64,000 nucleotides of DNA, taken from assembly GCA_965226435.1 (NCBI GenBank), contig CBDDCY010000008.1:186001-250000 (forward strand), in the 5' to 3' direction. The translations under genes and the position numbers were made by a program. The stretch comes from UBA6623 sp965226435 (GTDB lineage: Bacteria > Acidobacteriota > Terriglobia > Bryobacterales > UBA6623). Below are positions 7,262 through 15,568 of this stretch, one piece after another; position 1 is the first letter of the stretch, and each line of letters opens with the position of its first letter. Under the pieces are notes generated by a model. The model ran no database searches. It had not been told where the DNA came from and saw only the letters and a program-made list of their open reading frames with translations.

Positions 7262-8644
7262 TTACGCCGGCGTTACCAGTTGCTCTTGGCCCTTGATGAC
7301 CGCCGCGGCGTCTTCGGCGGTGAACTCGGCTACTCGCGAGGAAATGTTCATCGAGCAAAAGCTGGGGCCGCACATCGAGCAGAAATGGGCCGACTTGTAG
7401 CCTTCCTCGGGAAGGGTTTCGTCGTGCATTTCGCGCGCGGTTTCCGGGTCGAGTGATAGTTCGAACTGGCGATTCCAATCGAACTCGAAGCGCGCTTTCG
7501 ACAACGCGTCGTCGCGGTCGCGGGCGCCGGGACGATGGCGGGCGATGTCGGCGGCATGGGCGGCGATCTTGTAAGCGATCAGGCCTTGCTTGACGTCTTC
7601 CTTGTTGGGCAGCCCGAGGTGTTCCTTGGGCGTGACGTAGCAGAGCATCGACGCCCCGTGCCAGCCGATCATGGCGGCTCCGATGGCGGAGGTGATGTGG
7701 TCGTAACCGGGCGCGAAGTCGGTCACCAGCGGGCCGAGGGTGTAGAAGGGCGCTTCGTGGCAGACTTCTCTTTCCTTGTCGACTTGCAGCTTGATCTCGT
7801 CCATTGGAATGTGGCCGGGACCCTCGATCATCACTTGGACGTCGTATTCCCAAGCCTTTTTCGTCAGCTCGCCCAAGGTGTCGAGTTCGGCGAATTGGGC
7901 CTCGTCGCTGGCGTCGGCGAGTGAGCCGGGGCGCAGGCCGTCGCCCAGCGAAAAGCTGACGTCATATTTCTGGAAGATCTTGCAGATTTCCTCGTAGTTT
8001 TCATACAGCATATTCTGCTTGTGTTGGGTGACCATCCATTCGGCAAGCAGAGAGCCGCCGCGGCTTACGATGCCGGTGAGGCGCTTGACGGCCATGGGGA
8101 CGTATTGAATCAGCACGCCGGCGTGGATCGTCATGTAGTCGACGCCTTGCTCGGCTTGCTCTTGGATGACGTCGCGCATGACGGGCCAGCTCAAATCGGC
8201 GATTTTGCCGTCAACGCGGGTGAGGGCTTCGTAGATAGGGACGGTGCCGATGGGAACCGGCGAGGCGTTGATGATGGCTTCACGGATGCGCGGAATGTCG
8301 CCGCCGGTCGAGAGATCCATCACGGTGTCACCGCCGTATTTGATCGAATAGCGCAGTTTTTCGAGCTCGGTGTCGATCTCGGAAGTTACGGCGGAATTTC
8401 CGATATTCGCATTGATCTTGCACTTCGACTCGACGCCGATGGCCATCGGCTCGAGATTGAGGTGCCGCACGTTGGCGGGGATGATCATGCGTCCGCGAGC
8501 GACTTCATCGCGCACGGTTTCCGGCGGCAGATTCTCGCGCCGGGCGACGTACTCCATCTCCTGGGTGACGATGCCTTTTCGGGCGTAGTGGATTTGGGTA
8601 CGAATCGAATCGTCTTGGCGTTGGGCTACCCATTCAGACCGCAT
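7262..8644 (-). CDS. thiC: Phosphomethylpyrimidine synthase ThiC
   Basis: A 460-residue radical-SAM enzyme that rearranges aminoimidazole ribotide to the HMP-phosphate precursor of thiamine. Recognisable blocks are NANIGNSAVTSEIDTE, GGDTVMDLSTGGDI, EQGVDYMTIHAGV, SRGGSLLAEWM, VMIEGPGHIPMDEI and PFYTLGPLVTDFAPGYDHI. The C-terminal cluster motif is C422-x2-C425-x4-C430 (CSMCGPSFC). This is the shorter form without the long N-terminal extension of the E. coli protein. AAAGGAG precedes the ATG. I found no TPP riboswitch in the 200 bp upstream and no other thi gene adjacent. Confidence 0.97.
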   Translation of the reverse strand: MRSEWVAQRQDDSIRTQIHYARKGIVTQEMEYVARRENLPPETVRDEVARGRMIIPANVRHLNLEPMAIGVESKCKINANIGNSAVTSEIDTELEKLRYSIKYGGDTVMDLSTGGDIPRIREAIINASPVPIGTVPIYEALTRVDGKIADLSWPVMRDVIQEQAEQGVDYMTIHAGVLIQYVPMAVKRLTGIVSRGGSLLAEWMVTQHKQNMLYENYEEICKIFQKYDVSFSLGDGLRPGSLADASDEAQFAELDTLGELTKKAWEYDVQVMIEGPGHIPMDEIKLQVDKEREVCHEAPFYTLGPLVTDFAPGYDHITSAIGAAMIGWHGASMLCYVTPKEHLGLPNKEDVKQGLIAYKIAAHAADIARHRPGARDRDDALSKARFEFDWNRQFELSLDPETAREMHDETLPEEGYKSAHFCSMCGPSFCSMNISSRVAEFTAEDAAAVIKGQEQLVTPA

Positions 8645-8852
8645 GGCGACTCCTTTACAAGGACAGGGATTGGTGAGAAGTGCTCCTCATTATGTCATTG
8701 ATGAGTTGGCGTTCGCTACGCCGGCCCGGAGGGGTCCCGGGGGAGCTCGCTCGTGGGGTGCAGCCAGGATGTCACGGTTGGCGGAAATCCACACGGAAAT
8801 CCACCGGGCTTGATCTTTGACAGTGAAATAAGGCATCCTAATTGGCTTTCCT

Positions 8853-9824
8853 ATGAGGGTTCGCATTTTCTACCATGATCGCTGTTTCGACGGCGCGGGA
8901 TCGGCGGCCGTGTTCGCGGATTTCTACCGCCGCCATGTGGATTCCGGGGCTGAGTTCGCCTGGGGCGGATTGTTCCACGGATCCAATCAACAGTTCGACC
9001 TGAGCTTGTTTGACGGCGACGAAAACGCGATTGTCGACTTCAAATACTGCGCGTCGGACAAGTTGACGTGGTGGTTCGATCATCACCAAAGCGCCTTCCT
9101 ATCCTCCGAGGACGAGGCTCACTTTCGCGGCGACCAATCGGGGTGCAAGTTCTACGACCCGGGCTACCGTTCTTGCACCCAGCTGATCGCCGACGTTGCC
9201 GGTGAGAAGTTCGGTTATGATGCCTCACATCTGGCGGAGCTGATTCATTGGGCCGACGTGATTGACGGGGCGCGCTATGAAAGCGCGAAAGACGCCGTGC
9301 TGATGGGCGAGCCGGCGATGAAGCTGACGTTGGTGTTCGAGGCTTCGTCGGATAATGTCACCAAGGACGTGATTCCGCTTTTGGGCTCGGAGCCACTCGG
9401 GCGGATCGCCGAGCGGCCGGAAATCCGATCGCGTTTCGACGAGCTGTATCAGCGCCATCTCGAATCGATCGAAACGATTCGCGCGCGCTCGGTCGTCACC
9501 GATGCCGTCCTCTTCTTCGACTTGGTGGATGCCGGATTGGCCGGTTACAACAAATTCATACCGTACTACCTGTTCCCCGAAAGCCGCTACACCGTTTCGG
9601 TTGCCGATGCCGGTTTCCGGACCAAAGTATCGGTGGGGTCGAACCCCTGGGCGCCGCTGCCGCCCGAACATAACCTCGCTACGCTTTGCGAGCGCTATGG
9701 CGGCGGTGGGCACCCGCGCGTGGGCGCGATCAGCTACGGGCGGGGCGAAATCGAGCGGGCTCGGGAAACGGCTCGGGAGATTGTCGTGGAGTTATCGCGA
9801 CCGCCGCGGGACGACAGCCGATGA
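8853..9824 (+). CDS. DHH/DHHA1-family phosphoesterase
   Basis: A 323-residue protein. The N-terminal half has YHDRCFDGAGSAAVF (motif I of DHH enzymes), a VDF strand, and the signature DHH in WWFDHHQSAF. The C-terminal half ends with the DHHA1 substrate motif YGGGGHPRVGAIS. The family includes RecJ exonuclease, nano-RNases (NrnA) and cyclic-dinucleotide phosphodiesterases; the compact size is nearer to NrnA-type proteins. It should use two Mn2+ ions bound by Asp/His of motifs I-IV. It is predicted to be cytoplasmic. The precise substrate is not decidable from sequence alone. Confidence 0.85.
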   Translation: MRVRIFYHDRCFDGAGSAAVFADFYRRHVDSGAEFAWGGLFHGSNQQFDLSLFDGDENAIVDFKYCASDKLTWWFDHHQSAFLSSEDEAHFRGDQSGCKFYDPGYRSCTQLIADVAGEKFGYDASHLAELIHWADVIDGARYESAKDAVLMGEPAMKLTLVFEASSDNVTKDVIPLLGSEPLGRIAERPEIRSRFDELYQRHLESIETIRARSVVTDAVLFFDLVDAGLAGYNKFIPYYLFPESRYTVSVADAGFRTKVSVGSNPWAPLPPEHNLATLCERYGGGGHPRVGAISYGRGEIERARETAREIVVELSRPPRDDSR

Positions 9825-9830
9825 GACGGG

Positions 9831-10371
9831 ATGGGCGGGCCTGGAGACCTGCCCCACGGCAAACTGGCCGCGTACGCGGCCGAGAAATTTCTTCATCTCG
9901 AGAGCGGACCGGCTTCGGCGGTAACGGACCTGAGCGGCAACTTCGACGTGGAGCGTTACCTGACGCCTCACAGCGACATCGTGACTCATTTGGTATTGGG
10001 GCATCAGACCCAAGATGCACAACTATGTTGCCTTGGCAAGCATCGAGACGCGCAAGGCGCCGGCCTATCGCAAGGAGATGCCGCGGTTGTTCGGCGAGAC
10101 GTCGGAGGACCTGGAGGCTTCCGTCCGCCGGCGCATCGAGGGGCCGAGCGAAAAGCTGCCGCGGCATCTGCTTTTCGTGGACGAGGCGCCGTTGCGGGGC
10201 GCGGTGCGGGGGACGACGTCCTTCGCCGAGGATTTCCAAAAGACGGGGTTGCGCGACGAGCAAGGGCGGTCGTTGCGGAATCTGGATCTGGACCGGCGGG
10301 CGATTCGTGAAATCTTGATGGAAACGCTTCCGGAGGCGACGCGGAGTTGGGCGGTTCGGGCCGGGCGCTGA
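9831..10371 (+). pseudogene. Frameshifted remnant of a cytochrome-associated hypothetical protein
   Basis: Two frames join into one protein: the first ends SDIVTHLVLGHQTQ and the second continues MHNYVALASIETRKAPAYR, which fits if one A is removed at about 10012 (CCCAAGATGCAC). The joined sequence, with YLTPHSD, DEAPLR, FAEDFQKTGLRDEQGRSLRNLDL, resembles the C-terminal part of a large uncharacterised protein I know from Planctomycetes and Acidobacteria, where it often accompanies cytochrome domains; this is from memory. No upstream domain is present, so the gene is also 5'-truncated. A palindrome shared with 30770-30792 overlaps its left edge (9833-9855). Confidence 0.55.
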
Positions 10372-10409
10372 TTTCGCGCGGGCGCCTGCGACATTCGTAC
10401 TACTTGTCT

Positions 10410-10997
10410 CTACGTTTCTCGGCGGGCGGTTTCGGCGAAAGTCATGAGTTCAGGGAAGAACTCTTGGAAGTCCGATTCGATAGCGGCGTAGTTTTCTTCC
10501 AGCATGCGGACGGCGTGGGGCAGGGGATTGGCGCGTTTCAATCGCCGGGAAAGGCGGTGTAGCGTCTTGTCGACGGCGTCGACGTCGCGGTACCCGGTAA
10601 GCCAATCTTGCTGGGCCATGATGGGGACGATTCGCTGCAATCGCGGTGGGAGCAGCGGGTGATGGTCGAGTAAGCCGCGGTAGCGGTCTTCCGCGAATTC
10701 TTCCAGCCGCGAGCCTTCCGTGAAGGTCTCCCAGCCGCGGGCCAGGAAGTGGTCGTAGAAAATGTCGATCAGTACGCCGGCATAGCGACGGTAGGGGGCG
10801 CGCATGCGGGCTTTGCCGCGGGCGACGATGGGGTGATCGTCGGTGAACACGTCGATGCGGACATGCAAGCGGATGCCGGCCTGGATCGCGTCGGAGTACT
10901 CGGGAATCTGCCGAGGCCGTACGAAATCGCCGAGCAAGGCGCCAACGATCAGACCGGGATCGTCGCCGGCGAGCAGCAGGTGCGCAAGGTAGTTCAC
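10410..10997 (-). CDS. Acyl carrier protein phosphodiesterase (AcpH-like)
   Basis: A 195-residue all-helical HD-like hydrolase of the ACP_PD family, which removes the 4'-phosphopantetheine group from holo-ACP. Family features: N-terminal MNYLAHLLLAG, GALLGDFVR, AGIRLHVRIDVFTDDHP, and LIDIFYDHFLARGWETF. Length is that of E. coli AcpH (193). The start is a GTG at 10997 without a clear ribosome site. It is a lone gene convergent with the remnant to its left and divergent from the next gene. Confidence 0.85.
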   Translation of the reverse strand: MNYLAHLLLAGDDPGLIVGALLGDFVRPRQIPEYSDAIQAGIRLHVRIDVFTDDHPIVARGKARMRAPYRRYAGVLIDIFYDHFLARGWETFTEGSRLEEFAEDRYRGLLDHHPLLPPRLQRIVPIMAQQDWLTGYRDVDAVDKTLHRLSRRLKRANPLPHAVRMLEENYAAIESDFQEFFPELMTFAETARRET

Positions 10998-11107
10998 GGG
11001 GATTGGGGATCAGTTTACACCGCCAACCGCGGGCTGGGAGCTTGACGATCCGGTTCTTCCGGTACACTGGGAAATCGGCCGGTTTGATCGGCTGCCGATG
11101 GTTCCCC

Positions 11108-11602
11108 ATGAAGCCTCACCATTTCGCATTGACCGGCTTATGCGGCGCGCTGCTGATCACCGGGCTGATTTATTTCGCCGGCAAGAGCCGGATGGCGGTG
11201 CTCGATGGGGAGATCACCCAAGTACGCTCTCTCGGCGTCGAGCGAACCGCCGCGGTGGCGATCGTCGATTTTCGCGCCACCAACCGGTCCGATGTCCTCT
11301 TTCAAGCCGGTGATCGCAAGGTAGTCGTGGTGGGCGAACATGGGGGCCGCTACGACGGTAGGCTCAGCAGCTCGTTTGACCTGAAGCAGTTGTTCAAGTA
11401 TTTCCCGGCGCTGGGCACGATGAGTCACGAGCCCTACATCGAGGGGATCAAGCTCGAGCCCGGTCAGTCGGTCGCCGGGATGTTGGCGGCGCGCTTTGCC
11501 ATGTCGAAGGAAGACCTGGACATGCGACGCGAGCTTATTTTGCAAATCTACGATGCCGACGGCAGTCTGACCGAGTTGCGGCTGGTGGAGGAAGCGGAAT
11601 AG
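11108..11602 (+). CDS. Membrane-anchored protein of unknown function
   Basis: A 164-residue protein with one N-terminal membrane segment (MKPHHFALTGLCGALLITGL) and a periplasmic beta-rich domain. I do not recognise the domain. Its pattern RTAAVAIVDFRATNRSDVLF is like proteins that bear a sandwich fold for accessory subunits. The ATG at 11108 is preferred over a start at 11003, which would add residues read from the spacer. It is followed 25 bp later by bcp on the same strand, so the two may be co-transcribed. Confidence 0.75.
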   Translation: MKPHHFALTGLCGALLITGLIYFAGKSRMAVLDGEITQVRSLGVERTAAVAIVDFRATNRSDVLFQAGDRKVVVVGEHGGRYDGRLSSSFDLKQLFKYFPALGTMSHEPYIEGIKLEPGQSVAGMLAARFAMSKEDLDMRRELILQIYDADGSLTELRLVEEAE

Positions 11603-11627
11603 GCCGCCGTAGTCGATCGACGAAGCC

Positions 11628-12080
11628 ATGCTTGCACCAGGCGACAAGGCTCCCCCATTTGAAGGGCCCACCGACGGCGGCGGCTGTGTCTCCCTCAAAA
11701 GCCTGCGAGGGCACAAGGTCATTCTGTATTTCTATCCCAAGGACAATACGCCCGGGTGCACGCGCGAGGCGTGTGAATTCAGGGATCATTTCCCGACGTT
11801 CGACGAGGGCGGCACGCGGATCATCGGCGTCAGCCCCGACAGCGCGGCGTCGCACGACAAGTTCAAAGCCAAGTTCGATTTGCCGTTCCCACTGCTGAGC
11901 GACCCCGATCACGAGATTGCTGAAGCTTACGGCGTCTGGAAAGAGAAATCGATGTACGGCCGCAAGTACATGGGGATCGAGCGATCGACGTTTGTGATTG
12001 ACGAGCAGGGTAGGATCGCGGCGGTCTATCGCAAGGTCAAGGTCAACGGCCATGTGACCGCGTTGATCGACGGGCTGTAG
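11628..12080 (+). CDS. bcp: Thiol peroxidase, Bcp/PrxQ type
   Basis: A 150-residue peroxiredoxin that reduces H2O2 and organic peroxides at the expense of thioredoxin. The active-site segment YFYPKDNTPGCTREACEFRD carries the peroxidatic Cys and, five residues later, the resolving Cys typical of E. coli Bcp-like enzymes. Other family marks are GVSPDSAASHDKF and ERSTFVIDEQG. Length is standard. It follows the membrane protein at 11108 and ends before a convergent terminator. Confidence 0.94.
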   Translation: MLAPGDKAPPFEGPTDGGGCVSLKSLRGHKVILYFYPKDNTPGCTREACEFRDHFPTFDEGGTRIIGVSPDSAASHDKFKAKFDLPFPLLSDPDHEIAEAYGVWKEKSMYGRKYMGIERSTFVIDEQGRIAAVYRKVKVNGHVTALIDGL

Positions 12081-12109
12081 AGGGAGGCTTCGAAAACCGA
12101 GAAAAACAA

Positions 12110-12137
12110 AGAGCCCCGAACTTTGGTTCGGGGCTCT
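12110..12137 (-). terminator. Intrinsic terminator
   Basis: A perfect 12-bp stem (AGAGCCCCGAAC / GTTCGGGGCTCT) with a 4-nt loop. On the minus strand it is followed by TTGTTTTTC, so it ends the transcript of the coiled-coil gene; it may also stop bcp transcription from the other side. Confidence 0.85.
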
Positions 12138-12172
12138 TGTGGTTTCGGTATGGTCCGTGCCGGATGCGGCGA

Positions 12173-13093
12173 TTAGCTGCCGCTCGCCGAAGCGACCGCG
12201 CGTCGCGGCTGGGCTTTGGGCGTGGCCAGGTACCCTACGACGCGGTTCTTGTCGATCTTGTTGACCACGATTTCATAGGGCAGTTTCGACCCGATGACGT
12301 AGAATTGGACCGGTTCGAGCAGCGTCTTGTTCTTCTTCTCGATGCGCTTGTCGTCGGCCCAGATGTCGAGCGTATAACGATTGCGTTTGCGATCCGTCTT
12401 GCGTAACCGCATTTGAATGGAGCCTACACGTTGCGGTTGTTTCGACTTGGTCAGGTCGAACTCGTAATAGTTGCGCTCGCCGAGGTCGCGCAAAACCTGC
12501 AGCTCACCGGCGTTCGTGGCGATCAGCCCGCTTTGGACGCCCATGTCGCCGCGGACGGTCTTCAGTTCGTCGATGGTTTGTTGGAGTTCGGCTCGCGTCT
12601 TCTGGACTTCGATCTTGACGGTATCGACTTCGCCGGTGAGCGAACCGAGACGGTTATCCGTCTTGCCGGCGACCTCGTTGAGCTTGGCCAACTCGCCGCC
12701 GACTTCGGTGAGCTTGGCGTCACGCAGCTTCGTTTCCTCTTCCAATTGCTTGGCGAGAGAATTCGTGCGGCCCAATGCCCGCGCTTCGACGTCTCTGGCG
12801 GCCTTGGCTATGCCCTGTTCCGCGCCGGCCATCGCCCCCTGCAGTTCTTTCATGCCTTCGTCCACCGAGCGACTGGCGCGGTTGACGGTGCCTTCGAGCT
12901 GGGCGATCTGCTCTTCGTGTTGGTTGAGCTGTTCGAGTGCTTCGGCGGTTAAGGTCTTAGCCGATCGCACCTCGAAAAACATATAAACGCTCATGCCGAC
13001 GAGCAGGGCGAGAACCGAGAGTACGACGATGGGCAGTACGCGGGTTAACGGCGAGGATTCTTCGAGATCAAAATTCAGTTCTTCATTGTCCAT
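12173..13093 (-). CDS. Membrane-anchored coiled-coil protein
   Basis: A 306-residue protein in three parts: an acidic cytoplasmic N-terminus (MDNEELNFDLEESSP), one membrane helix (about 18-41), a long heptad-rich coiled coil (about 45-200: LNQHEEQIAQLEGTVN and onward), and a C-terminal globular domain beginning ELQVLRDLGERNYYEFDL and ending near VGYLATPKAQ. I do not recognise the C-terminal domain; it is rich in short basic strands (MRLRKTDRKRNRYTLDI). It could be an envelope or division-associated scaffold, but that is only inference from architecture. Single gene ended by the terminator at 12110-12137. Confidence 0.8.
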   Translation of the reverse strand: MDNEELNFDLEESSPLTRVLPIVVLSVLALLVGMSVYMFFEVRSAKTLTAEALEQLNQHEEQIAQLEGTVNRASRSVDEGMKELQGAMAGAEQGIAKAARDVEARALGRTNSLAKQLEEETKLRDAKLTEVGGELAKLNEVAGKTDNRLGSLTGEVDTVKIEVQKTRAELQQTIDELKTVRGDMGVQSGLIATNAGELQVLRDLGERNYYEFDLTKSKQPQRVGSIQMRLRKTDRKRNRYTLDIWADDKRIEKKNKTLLEPVQFYVIGSKLPYEIVVNKIDKNRVVGYLATPKAQPRRAVASASGS

Positions 13094-13321
13094 GCTGATC
13101 TGTCTCCAGGTACAATCTACCTCTTATCATTCTCTAACATCACTTGGGACGTTTTCAACCGGGTATTCGGTTTCGGAAAGTTGCGGGGGCTTGCGTAAGT
13201 CCCTTGGAATGATCGAATAGCTGAGTCGAAGCCGGCGCACGATCGGAGCCCAAGCCGCGGCGACGGGGCGTGGTCCGCGGCGGCGGGCGGAGATTCATGT
13301 TTGCTATCATCGGGCCTTTGT

Positions 13322-14233
13322 ATGCCTGAAACTCCTCGTATTTCGGTTGTCGTGCCGGTTCGCGACGAGCAACAAAGCGTTGTTGAGCTGACCCGTCAGA
13401 TCGAGCATGTGCTGGTCCGTTGGTACGAGGTCATTTTCGTCGATGACGGCAGCGGCGATCTGACCTGGGCGAAGTTGAAAGGGGTCCACGATCCGGGACG
13501 CATTCGGCTGTTGCGCCTGAGCAAGCCATGCGGCAAGACGGCGGCTCTGATCGCGGGGTTTCAGGCGACGCGGGGCGAAATTGTGATCACGCTCGACGGA
13601 GACCTCCAGGATGACCCCAAGGAGATTCCGCGTTTTCTTGATCAACTGGCTGCGGGTTCCGACCTGGTTTGCGGCTGGAAGAAGAAGCGCCACGATCCGT
13701 TGACGAAGGTGGTTGCGTCTCGTATTTTCAATTTCGTCGTGGGACGACTCACGGGTCTGGGTTTGCATGATGTCAATTGCGGTTTCAAGGCGTTTCGCGG
13801 GGAGGTAGCCCGTTCGCTGCACTTCTACGGCGAGATGCATCGCTTTATTCCAGCGATGGTCGCGGCGCAAGGCCACCGTGTTACGGAAATCGAGGTCACG
13901 CACCACGCTCGAGCGCACGGCCGTTCGAAGTACGGCATGGGACGGCTGTTGAAGGGGTTTGTTGATTTGGGGACGGTCCTGCTGTTGACTCGCTTCGAGG
14001 AGCGCCCGGCGCATGGGTTCGGCGTGATTGCGGCGACTTTGGCGAGTTTGGGCCTACTGTTGGGAGGAGGCTACTTGTTGCTGTCGTCGCCGCTTTGGTT
14101 GGTTGCCTCGGCGGTCGCCTGGGTGACGGCCGCGGTCTTTCTGGCGGCGGGTTGGATGGCGGAGGTTTTGTTGGCGGCCGCGCCGCGGTCTGATCGCCTG
14201 CCGCATGCGCCGATTGCGGAGCAGTTGGACTAG
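13322..14233 (+). CDS. Family 2 glycosyltransferase (DPM/ArnC-like) with C-terminal membrane helices
   Basis: About 303 residues from the ATG at 13322 (MPETPRISVVVPV). GT-A motifs: VVVPVRDEQQSV, VDDGSGD, and TLDGDLQDDPKEIP for the DxD site. This is the pattern of enzymes that put a sugar on a polyprenyl phosphate (DPM1, ArnC, GtrB). The last third has two hydrophobic helices (ATLASLGLLLGGGYLLL and WVTAAVFLAAGWMAEVLL). The downstream flippase-like gene starts 23 bp later, which suggests a lipid-linked sugar is made and then moved across the membrane. Confidence 0.9.
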   Translation: MPETPRISVVVPVRDEQQSVVELTRQIEHVLVRWYEVIFVDDGSGDLTWAKLKGVHDPGRIRLLRLSKPCGKTAALIAGFQATRGEIVITLDGDLQDDPKEIPRFLDQLAAGSDLVCGWKKKRHDPLTKVVASRIFNFVVGRLTGLGLHDVNCGFKAFRGEVARSLHFYGEMHRFIPAMVAAQGHRVTEIEVTHHARAHGRSKYGMGRLLKGFVDLGTVLLLTRFEERPAHGFGVIAATLASLGLLLGGGYLLLSSPLWLVASAVAWVTAAVFLAAGWMAEVLLAAAPRSDRLPHAPIAEQLD

Positions 14234-14256
14234 GGAACGGTTCGTATGATGCCGCG

Positions 14257-15201
14257 ATGAAACCGCAACGGATTTTTCGAGTCCTCAAGCTGCTCATACC
14301 GTTGGTGATCGCCTTCTTCATCGGCCGGGCGATTTTCGAAAATTGGCGGCATGTCACCGATGCGCCGTGGGATTTCGAGGGGAAGTATCTGTTTCTCTCG
14401 TTTCTGCTCACGGTGGGCTGGTTTGTGTTCCGACCGCTGGTTTGGTCGGTGATTCTGCAGCGCTTCGGGTACCAAATTTCGTTTGGGGCGGCGTATCGTA
14501 CGGTTCGCCAAGCGGAGCTGAGCCGCTACGTGCCCGGGGGCGTGTGGCAATACGTCAGCCGCGTCTATTTGGCGGACCAGTGGGGTGTCCCGGCGGCGGC
14601 GACGATGGCGGCGACGTTGGTGGAGACGGTGCTGCTGATCTTGGCGGCGGTCCTTCCGGCTTTGTTTAATTTTCGCGAAGCCCTCCCGAACTTGGCGCGA
14701 TTTCAGATCGTGTTGTTGGTCTTGTTTCCGCTCGGTGCGTTGGGAATCCTGCACCCGCGCTTGTTGAACATGTGGGCGGGATTTCTGGCCCGCAAACTCA
14801 AGCAGCCTTACAGCGAGTTGAAGATCAACTGGTCGGCGATTGCGGGGATTTGGCTGGTCTACGTGTTTATGTGGCTGGTGGTGGGCCTGGGGATCGGGTT
14901 TTTCGTGCGCGGCGTAATCGAGATACCGACCGAACGGGTTCCCGCCGTGGGCAGTTTCTTCGCCGCGGCGTGGTTCATTGCGATCGTCTCGATGATTGCC
15001 CCGGCGGGCATGGGGATCCGTGACGGGGTGTTTGGATTGTTGCTGAGTCAGATTATGCCCTTGGGCGCGGCTTTAACCGTGGCCGTCGGCACGCGGATGT
15101 GGATGACGCTGCTGGAATTGTTTTGGACAGGCCTGGGGATGTGGTTTTTCGAGGGTCCGAAGGAAGGCGCGGGCGAGAATGGTGGCGCGGAGCCGGGTTG
15201 A
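14257..15201 (+). CDS. LPG-synthase-TM/AglD-like integral membrane protein
   Basis: A 314-residue protein with about 8 membrane helices. It matches the membrane domain shared by MprF, AglD and UPF0104 proteins: ELSRYVPGGVWQYVSR in the first half and IAPAGMGIRDGVFGLLL in the second. In MprF this domain flips lysyl-phosphatidylglycerol; in the stand-alone forms it often accompanies glycosyltransferases. It follows the GT2 gene by 23 bp and is probably its partner. Substrate not known. Confidence 0.87.
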   Translation: MKPQRIFRVLKLLIPLVIAFFIGRAIFENWRHVTDAPWDFEGKYLFLSFLLTVGWFVFRPLVWSVILQRFGYQISFGAAYRTVRQAELSRYVPGGVWQYVSRVYLADQWGVPAAATMAATLVETVLLILAAVLPALFNFREALPNLARFQIVLLVLFPLGALGILHPRLLNMWAGFLARKLKQPYSELKINWSAIAGIWLVYVFMWLVVGLGIGFFVRGVIEIPTERVPAVGSFFAAAWFIAIVSMIAPAGMGIRDGVFGLLLSQIMPLGAALTVAVGTRMWMTLLELFWTGLGMWFFEGPKEGAGENGGAEPG

Positions 15202-15568
15202 GCGTACGAGAATTCCGGGACGGTTGCCTTTGGCAAACGGGGGCTAGTGGGGCGACCGGCCGCGTCGGCTCGTTCAGGGGAGAAACTTGGTCGAAGGGTT
15301 CGCCGGGACCGCGCCGCACGGCGGCGCGGCTCGGGTGGGTGAACGTCCGATCTATTGGTAGCTGTTGTGAGTCTCCGGGTGGCTCGAAATTTGAAGTTTC
15401 GGGTCAGGCAGCCCGTTGTGAAAGTCCGACTACGTGAAGACAAGGGTACAGTCGTGCCTCTATGAGTTCGTGGATTCATCATGTGGCAGGGTTGCACCGC
15501 GCTGGAAACACGAGCGGTGCGACGAGCCAAAATCGAACGGTAACCGAACACACTGTTGCCGGGGATGG
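15202..15568. other. Convergent spacer with hairpins
   Basis: No gene is supported. Two strong hairpins are visible: CCGCGCCG-CACG-GCGGCGCGG near 15310-15330 and GCACCGC...GCGGTGC near 15494-15520. They lie between the convergent ends of the flippase-like and GT39 genes and may help end both transcripts, though neither has a U tract. Confidence 0.45.
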
